NCBI RefSeq assembly: GCF_030936135.1
Contig: NW_026777121.1
Coordinates: 1,240,001-1,304,000 of the forward strand
Length of the DNA stretch: 64,000 bases
Source of the DNA: Gavia stellata
Lineage: Eukaryota; Chordata; Aves; Gaviiformes; Gaviidae
Reading direction: 5' to 3'
The position numbers and the translations under genes are program-made. This document shows positions 59,220 to 64,000 of this stretch, piece after piece (position 1 is the stretch's first letter; each line of letters starts with the position of its first letter). The notes below the pieces were generated by a model. That model saw only the letters and a program-made list of their open reading frames with translations, was not told where the DNA came from and ran no database searches.

Positions 59220-60135
59220 TGTTGTAAAATCACTGCATTTAGTTGTAAGTAGAAATAGAATGTTAGAATATTGGTGTGTCTTGAGATTCGTAACCATAGG
59301 AACCTCACCAGGGAGTCACTGTTTTGTATTAAGAAACTAATCACAACGAGATGGAACAATGAAGAATCGAATAGAGAAGTTTCGTTTGAGTCCCGTAACT
59401 ATGGGGACCTGGTACGCACCCAGTGCTGCTGCTTGGAAATCCCTTTACCCTTCCCATCTTGATTGGAATATCAAGAACGCAAATCAATAGATATTAAGAG
59501 AAAGAACCATTGATTATCTTGGGTATGGATATTGATCGAATTGTATAATCAAGAGACTAATCCACGAAAGTTAAAAACCGTGATATATTTTGTGAGAAAT
59601 AATTTGTGTAATGGTAACTAGGTACGCTTTATCTATGATTTGATTATGAACTAATGATTAAACAATGTAGCTTTGTCGATAAGAAGGATATTCCTGTCAA
59701 GAGAAGGGTAAGTTGTAGGCCTGGTTAGTAAACCGAGAAATTCTTCTGGAGGTTCCAAGATTAAAGGGGAATGGAATTTTGCAACTAAGCTGAGCATGCG
59801 CAAAGATTGGGTTCAACTAGCGGACACAATGAGCGAGTCTATGGATGATCACCAGAGGGCTTTGGGCGACCACCAGTGTACCTGAAGGCACATGCGTTAT
59901 GGACATTTACATATGTTAATGAGTTCTCGGAAATCCTATGGATATGCTAATTGTTTCTTGGAAATACGATGAATCAAATATACTTTGATTGTATATAACT
60001 TTTGTAGCGGAGTAACTCGGCACGCACACTAAGCGGAGTGATTCCCTGTGCGTCCAGCGCTGCAATAAAGAAGTGCCTGCTTTCTAAACTTCAAATTCAG
60101 TCTTAGAAAGTTCTTGGTTTTGCCGACTTAGGGGA
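59220..60135 (+). repeat. 5' LTR of ERV D (right arm)
   Basis: Starts TGTTGTAAAATCACTGC. TATA-like TATATAA at about 59994 and AATAAA at about 60064. Mirror of 42930-43842. Confidence 0.82.
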
Positions 60136-60142
60136 AGAGTTT

Positions 60143-60160
60143 TGGTGACCCAGATGGGAC
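60143..60160 (+). other. Primer binding site of ERV D (right arm)
   Basis: TGGTGACCCAGATGGGAC, one C-to-T change from the left-arm tRNA-Arg site. The change is at a CpG and is probably decay after duplication. Confidence 0.8.
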
Positions 60161-60513
60161 CTTGCGAGTGAGACTGGAAGGGATCGAGTGCCGATCAGAC
60201 TCCAGCCGGCACCGAGGGATTCTCGGCAAGGACCATCGCTCTTGACCCATACGAGCTCCTCACAACACCCTGGAAAAGGGTAAGGCACTTCTTCTTTGGA
60301 ATTTCTTTGGATAGCCTGCCCGTAAGGCGCAGCGAAAGCTTCGCAGGGTTGGGGCTTTGAGGGTACCCGTTTGCATTGGAAGCCTAGGCATCTGCCCGCA
60401 AGTCATAAGCGAAAGCTATTGCTGGGTTGGACATTTGTGTATTTGAGACAATTGGCATTTGCATTTGGTAATTTGGTCTTTGATAATATAATGATATAAG
60501 AATAATAAACATA

Positions 60514-60825
60514 ATGGCATTAACAAAATTGTTCAAGAGTAAGAGTGCGGGGAATTTAGCCATTGATGGGAAGATACCAAAGACGTCACCCTTGGGAGGT
60601 TTATTGACACATTGGAATGAGTTGCATGATGATTTGCGTAAAAGTCAAAGGATTGAGTATTGTAATAATTGGTGGCCTTTGCATGTTTTAGATGATCAAG
60701 AGAAATGGCCAACTAATGGGACTTCAAATTACAATACTATTTTGCAATTGATGTTGTCCTGTAGGAGGGAAGGCCAATGGAATGAGGTACCTTATGTGGA
60801 TTTGTTTTTTTCCTTGAGACAGTGA
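60514..60825 (+). pseudogene. ERV D gag N-terminus (right arm)
   Basis: 103-codon frame, mirror of 42236-42547. It is open in both arms with three differences. No downstream gag is present before the satellite at 61016. Confidence 0.7.
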
Positions 60826-61015
60826 ACTGACTGGCAGGAGGAGTGTAAATTGGTAAGTCGAGGTCATTTAGTGATGGCTTTAACCTCTGAAAACAGGACA
60901 TCTAAAAGGCGTTGCTGGGCTTGTGTTATTGGAAAGAGATGTATAAAATGAGAAATAATACTACTACTAATAAAATGATACTTCATAACAAATGCACCTG
61001 GTACTTAGTCAGATG

Positions 61016-62000
61016 AAAGATCGTGAAGCCCTCCAGCAAGCCCCAGGGTGCTCATTTCCAAAAAAGTACCAGGCTGCAGAGCTCCAAACAAGGCCCAGGA
61101 TGCCGGACTCCCGAAAATACCAAACACACACTGCAGAACCTCCCCCCCAAAAAAAACCAAATGGTGCAGGGACGCCTTCCAAAACACCACCAAACGGTGC
61201 AGGACTCCCCCCAAAAAACACCCAACAGTGCAGGACTCCCGCAAAAAAACACCCAACGGTGCAGGACTCCCCCCCCAAAAATTAACGGTGAACGGCTCCC
61301 AAAAATCCAAATGGTGCTGCACTCCCCCGGAGCAGTGACATGAAGGCCTCAAAAAATCCCGCGTTTTGTAATATTCCAAAACATAGCAAAACCATAAAGG
61401 CCTCCAAAACACAAAATGGTGAAGCCCTCCAAACAAGCCCCAGGGTGCAGAGCTCAAAAAAAGTGCCGGGTTGGAGACTCCCAAACACCCCAAATGATGC
61501 AGGACTCCCTGAAAAGAACCCCAAATGTTGCAGGAGTCCCTCCCAAAAAATCCAAATGGTGCAAGACTCGCCAGAAAAAAAAAAACCCTAAACGGTTTGC
61601 ACTCCTCCGGGGCAGCACAGTGAAGCACTCCAAGGATCCCGTGTTTTGTAATATTCCAAAGAATAGCAAAACCATGAAGGCCTCCAAAACACAAAATGGT
61701 GAAGCCCTCCAAACAAGCCCCAGGGTGCAGAGCTCAAAAAAAGTGCCGGGTTGGAGACTCCCAAAAAACCCAAATGATGCAGGACTCCCCAGAAAAACAC
61801 GCAAATGGTGCAGGAGTCCCCCCCAAAAAAAACCCTACACGGTGCAAGACTTAGCAGGAAAACAAAAAATAAACGGTTTGCCCTCCTCTGGGGTGGAACA
61901 GTGAAGCACTCCAAGAATCCCCCGTTTTGTAATATTCCCAAAAATAGCAAAGCCATAAAGGGCTCCAAAAAACAAAATGGTGAACCACTGAAAACATGCC
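61016..62000 (-). repeat. Satellite S1, right arm
   Basis: Inverted copy of 41341-42036 with an additional 280-bp unit. Marker modules (GTAATATTCCAAAACATAGC type) occur at about 61370, 61650 and 61930, about 280 bp apart. Frames on both strands are open only from repetition. Confidence 0.88.
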
Positions 62001-62444
62001 TGTCACGTTAAAAGGACTGAGCAATTTGGCAGAAAATAAACCCCTGTACGTTCCAGCTTGTCCTCAGATATCAGAGGGGCTGGGGGCGGCTAGGCTTAGA
62101 TTCTGAGTGATACCCATTTCCTGTATTACAAGTCCGATCGTGTTCTATATAAACATATATATATACACACACACACACTCATATAGATAGATAGATAGAA
62201 TCTTAACGATTATGGATGCGCTTGTAACTCCATACACTTTCAGTCTAGCCACGTTGCATGAACTAGCACGGCCACCCTTAAGGAATTTAACTGCGTTCAA
62301 TGAGAACTCTTACGGCTAGGTTAACAAATAGTGTAGTTTATTAAAGTGACAGATACACAAGTTCTTTTGGATTGCCGGTGATAGAACTACTGCCCACAAA
62401 GGTGGTACAAATAGTATGAATATGAGTAATACAGCCTGGCTGTA
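62001..62444 (-). repeat. Truncated copy of solo LTR L1 (right arm)
   Basis: Starts TGTCACGTTAAAAGGACTG next to ATGCC, the reverse complement of the L1 target duplication. It is cut at about 62444, inside CAGCCTGGCT. Confidence 0.88.
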
Positions 62445-62667
62445 TTAGTGTGCGGAAAGCTCTTCTTCCCTTCTTGTCCAGACACAGCTTTGGTTCAGCA
62501 CAGGCAGAATACGTGTCGCGGCATCCACAACGACACTGTCTCATGGAGGCCTTCTTTAAGAGACATATTACTAACCAGTTACAGTGTGAGAGGAAACACT
62601 ACATCTCCAGAAGCCATCTGCTCATCTCTAAAACACCCCACGGATATAAATGATGGTCTTTGTCGAG
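62445..62667. other. Unique junction segment between inner and outer inverted repeats
   Basis: About 220 bases with no counterpart in the window and no recognised feature. It separates the truncated LTR from the outer repeat. Confidence 0.6.
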
Positions 62668-64000
62668 CACTTTGAGGTCCGCCCATTACAAGCACAACAG
62701 CAAAGTTCAGCATTTCACTGTTTCAGCAACTACTCTGAGTCCTTGAGCACTGACACAGGGAAAATACTCCTCGAAATTCCCACTGATGGGTTTGCTTCAG
62801 CTTCGTGCATAACGTGCATAATTCAGTTCTTCCAGAAACAGCTCTGGAAAGCTCTCACATTCTGGTATTTCCCAGGTTTTGATCTTTCCCAGTGCAGATG
62901 TGCCCTTTGGCAGCGCCGAGCATAGAACAGCCCTGAGGAAAACCCGGGAGCAAACCCCGGCTGTCCGAGGGGTTGCCGCAAAGAGCAAGGCCTTTCCTCA
63001 GGGCCCAATTTAACAGGGTGACTTCATGGCAGTTTGTCCAGTAGTTACTCCAGGCACGGGTTGGCAGGGAAGGGTGACCAGAAGGGCTTCTGCCAAACTG
63101 GGAAAGCCTGAACAACAAAGTGGAAATCATGGGTATTCTCTTCTTTTGAGGGCGCAACCATAACTTGGGCTGCATCTTGCTAAAATGGAACCTATTGGAC
63201 CTGGAAGAGCTGGGTGGGGCTGGTTCAAACTTGCAGCCTCCTGAGAGAGAGAGATGCACGTCTGGCTCCGTGGCGGAGGGGTTTAGGGCATCAGCATCGC
63301 AGCAGGAAGACACGAACTGCACCACCCGCCTCTCTCCCCTCCTCCTGACTGCTGGAGGTGCCTTATGAAGACAGCAGGGAGGCTGGGCACTCAACTCTGA
63401 GCTCATCTGACTTATGAATGACTGTCTCTGACGTCAGGCATTTGTTTCTTGCCTGACCACCACAAAGGGAGAGGGACCCCACTTTGATAACTGGCCCTCA
63501 CTAAACACAGACGAGAAGAGGCACAATAAAAGCTGCAGGAATCATGAAAACAAACGCTCGTGCTGAACGCACTCCGTCCGGTTTCTGAAAAGGAAAGTGC
63601 GTCTGTGGTCCAAGAATGTGCACCAGCCCCACTGGCCCCGCAGGGTTCAACCGTGTCCCCAGAGCAACACGGTTTGTCATGGCAGGATGGTGAAGAATTG
63701 ATAAGAAGCGGGAGGAGGAGCAAAGAAAAATGAAAACAAATTGAAAAGTCATTAATTTCATTGGAAAATGAAATCATGTTATTTCAACTCGTGAGTTAAA
63801 TTTCCATTCCCACCCAAAAAAAATACTTGAAAAAAGAAATGATCCAATAGTTTGGGTGTATTCAGGCAACCACAACAAAAAATGACAACAAAGAGGGGGC
63901 TGTGCAAAAAGAGCAACAAATCAGTTTCCTTCTCTGACAGCGGAACAGCTTGTCAAGGGCAGGTACCTGGATGTGGACTCCAGAAAGCCTCCACACCCTC
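62668..64000 (-). repeat. Outer inverted repeat, right copy (continues past the window end)
   Basis: Reverse complement of 26556-27888, very close throughout. It reaches the last base of the window, so the true repeat probably extends further into sequence matching the region left of 26556, possibly including a second copy of the acrosin and host-gene region. Confidence 0.93.

Larger units (their letters stand above)
55513..62444. repeat. Inner inverted repeat, right arm
   Basis: Reverse complement of 40908-47488 as described there. It is longer by one satellite unit of 280 bp (61411 and 61691 start identical modules) and by short insertions that restore the acrosin tail. The outer edge is inside solo LTR L1 at 62444, next to sequence found nowhere else in the window. 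Confidence 0.93.

Noticed and set aside
63225-63320. Possible tRNA gene from an A-box-like GTGGCGGAGGGG and a GGTTCAAACT B-box-like motif
   Set aside because: The two boxes are in the wrong order on the strand and no cloverleaf with an acceptor stem could be built.

Overview
The window looks like avian nuclear DNA from an ampliconic, repeat-rich region. The evidence is CR1 LINE fragments, an ERVL-type solo LTR beginning like other bird LTRs when read in its own sense, several class I endogenous retroviruses (ERVs), long introns and CpG-island promoters. The ERV density and the nested inverted repeats that carry pieces of a testis/sperm gene family suggest a sex-linked (W-type) or similar non-recombining amplicon. 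That placement is inference.

Layout. 1-2.7 kb: ordinary DNA with a frameshifted coding remnant. 2.74-8.26 kb: a provirus with two LTRs, a perfect 5-bp target-site duplication and a tRNA-Pro primer site, with broken gag, integrase and env. 8.7-24.0 kb: a plus-strand host gene that I could assemble but not name. It has a CpG-island promoter, two non-coding 5' exons, and four coding exons joining in phase for 250 codons; it continues beyond what I can see. A complete five-exon acrosin-like serine protease gene (21.09-23.55 kb, 343 residues) lies in the intron before its last visible exon. It is bordered by direct copies of the host intron in an order that points to a tandem duplication whose first copy was replaced by acrosin.

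26.56-27.89 kb reappears inverted at 62.67-64.0 kb. Between these lie a second CpG island (27.9-28.5 kb), an old CR1, a minus-strand ERV (31.9-35.2 kb), a degenerate ~100-bp tandem repeat (35.6-37.1 kb) and a G/T-rich higher-order satellite (38.1-42.0 kb) interrupted by a solo LTR. A second inverted repeat has arms of about 6.6 and 6.9 kb (40.9-47.49 and 55.51-62.44 kb). Each arm carries satellite, the 5' end of one ERV (LTR, tRNA-Arg primer site, gag start), an isolated exon-like segment, a pol-env fragment of another ERV, and the terminal exon of an acrosin copy. Its 8-kb centre holds a nested provirus (48.57-53.88 kb) and LTRs at the breakpoints.

How it fits together. Two genes appear usable: the unnamed host gene and the full acrosin. 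The rest records duplication, inversion and LTR-mediated rearrangement. The solo LTR in the satellite is shared by both arms at the same site, so it predates the inversion. The inner LTRs lack matching target duplications, so they are candidates for the recombination points. All retroviral reading frames are broken or truncated.
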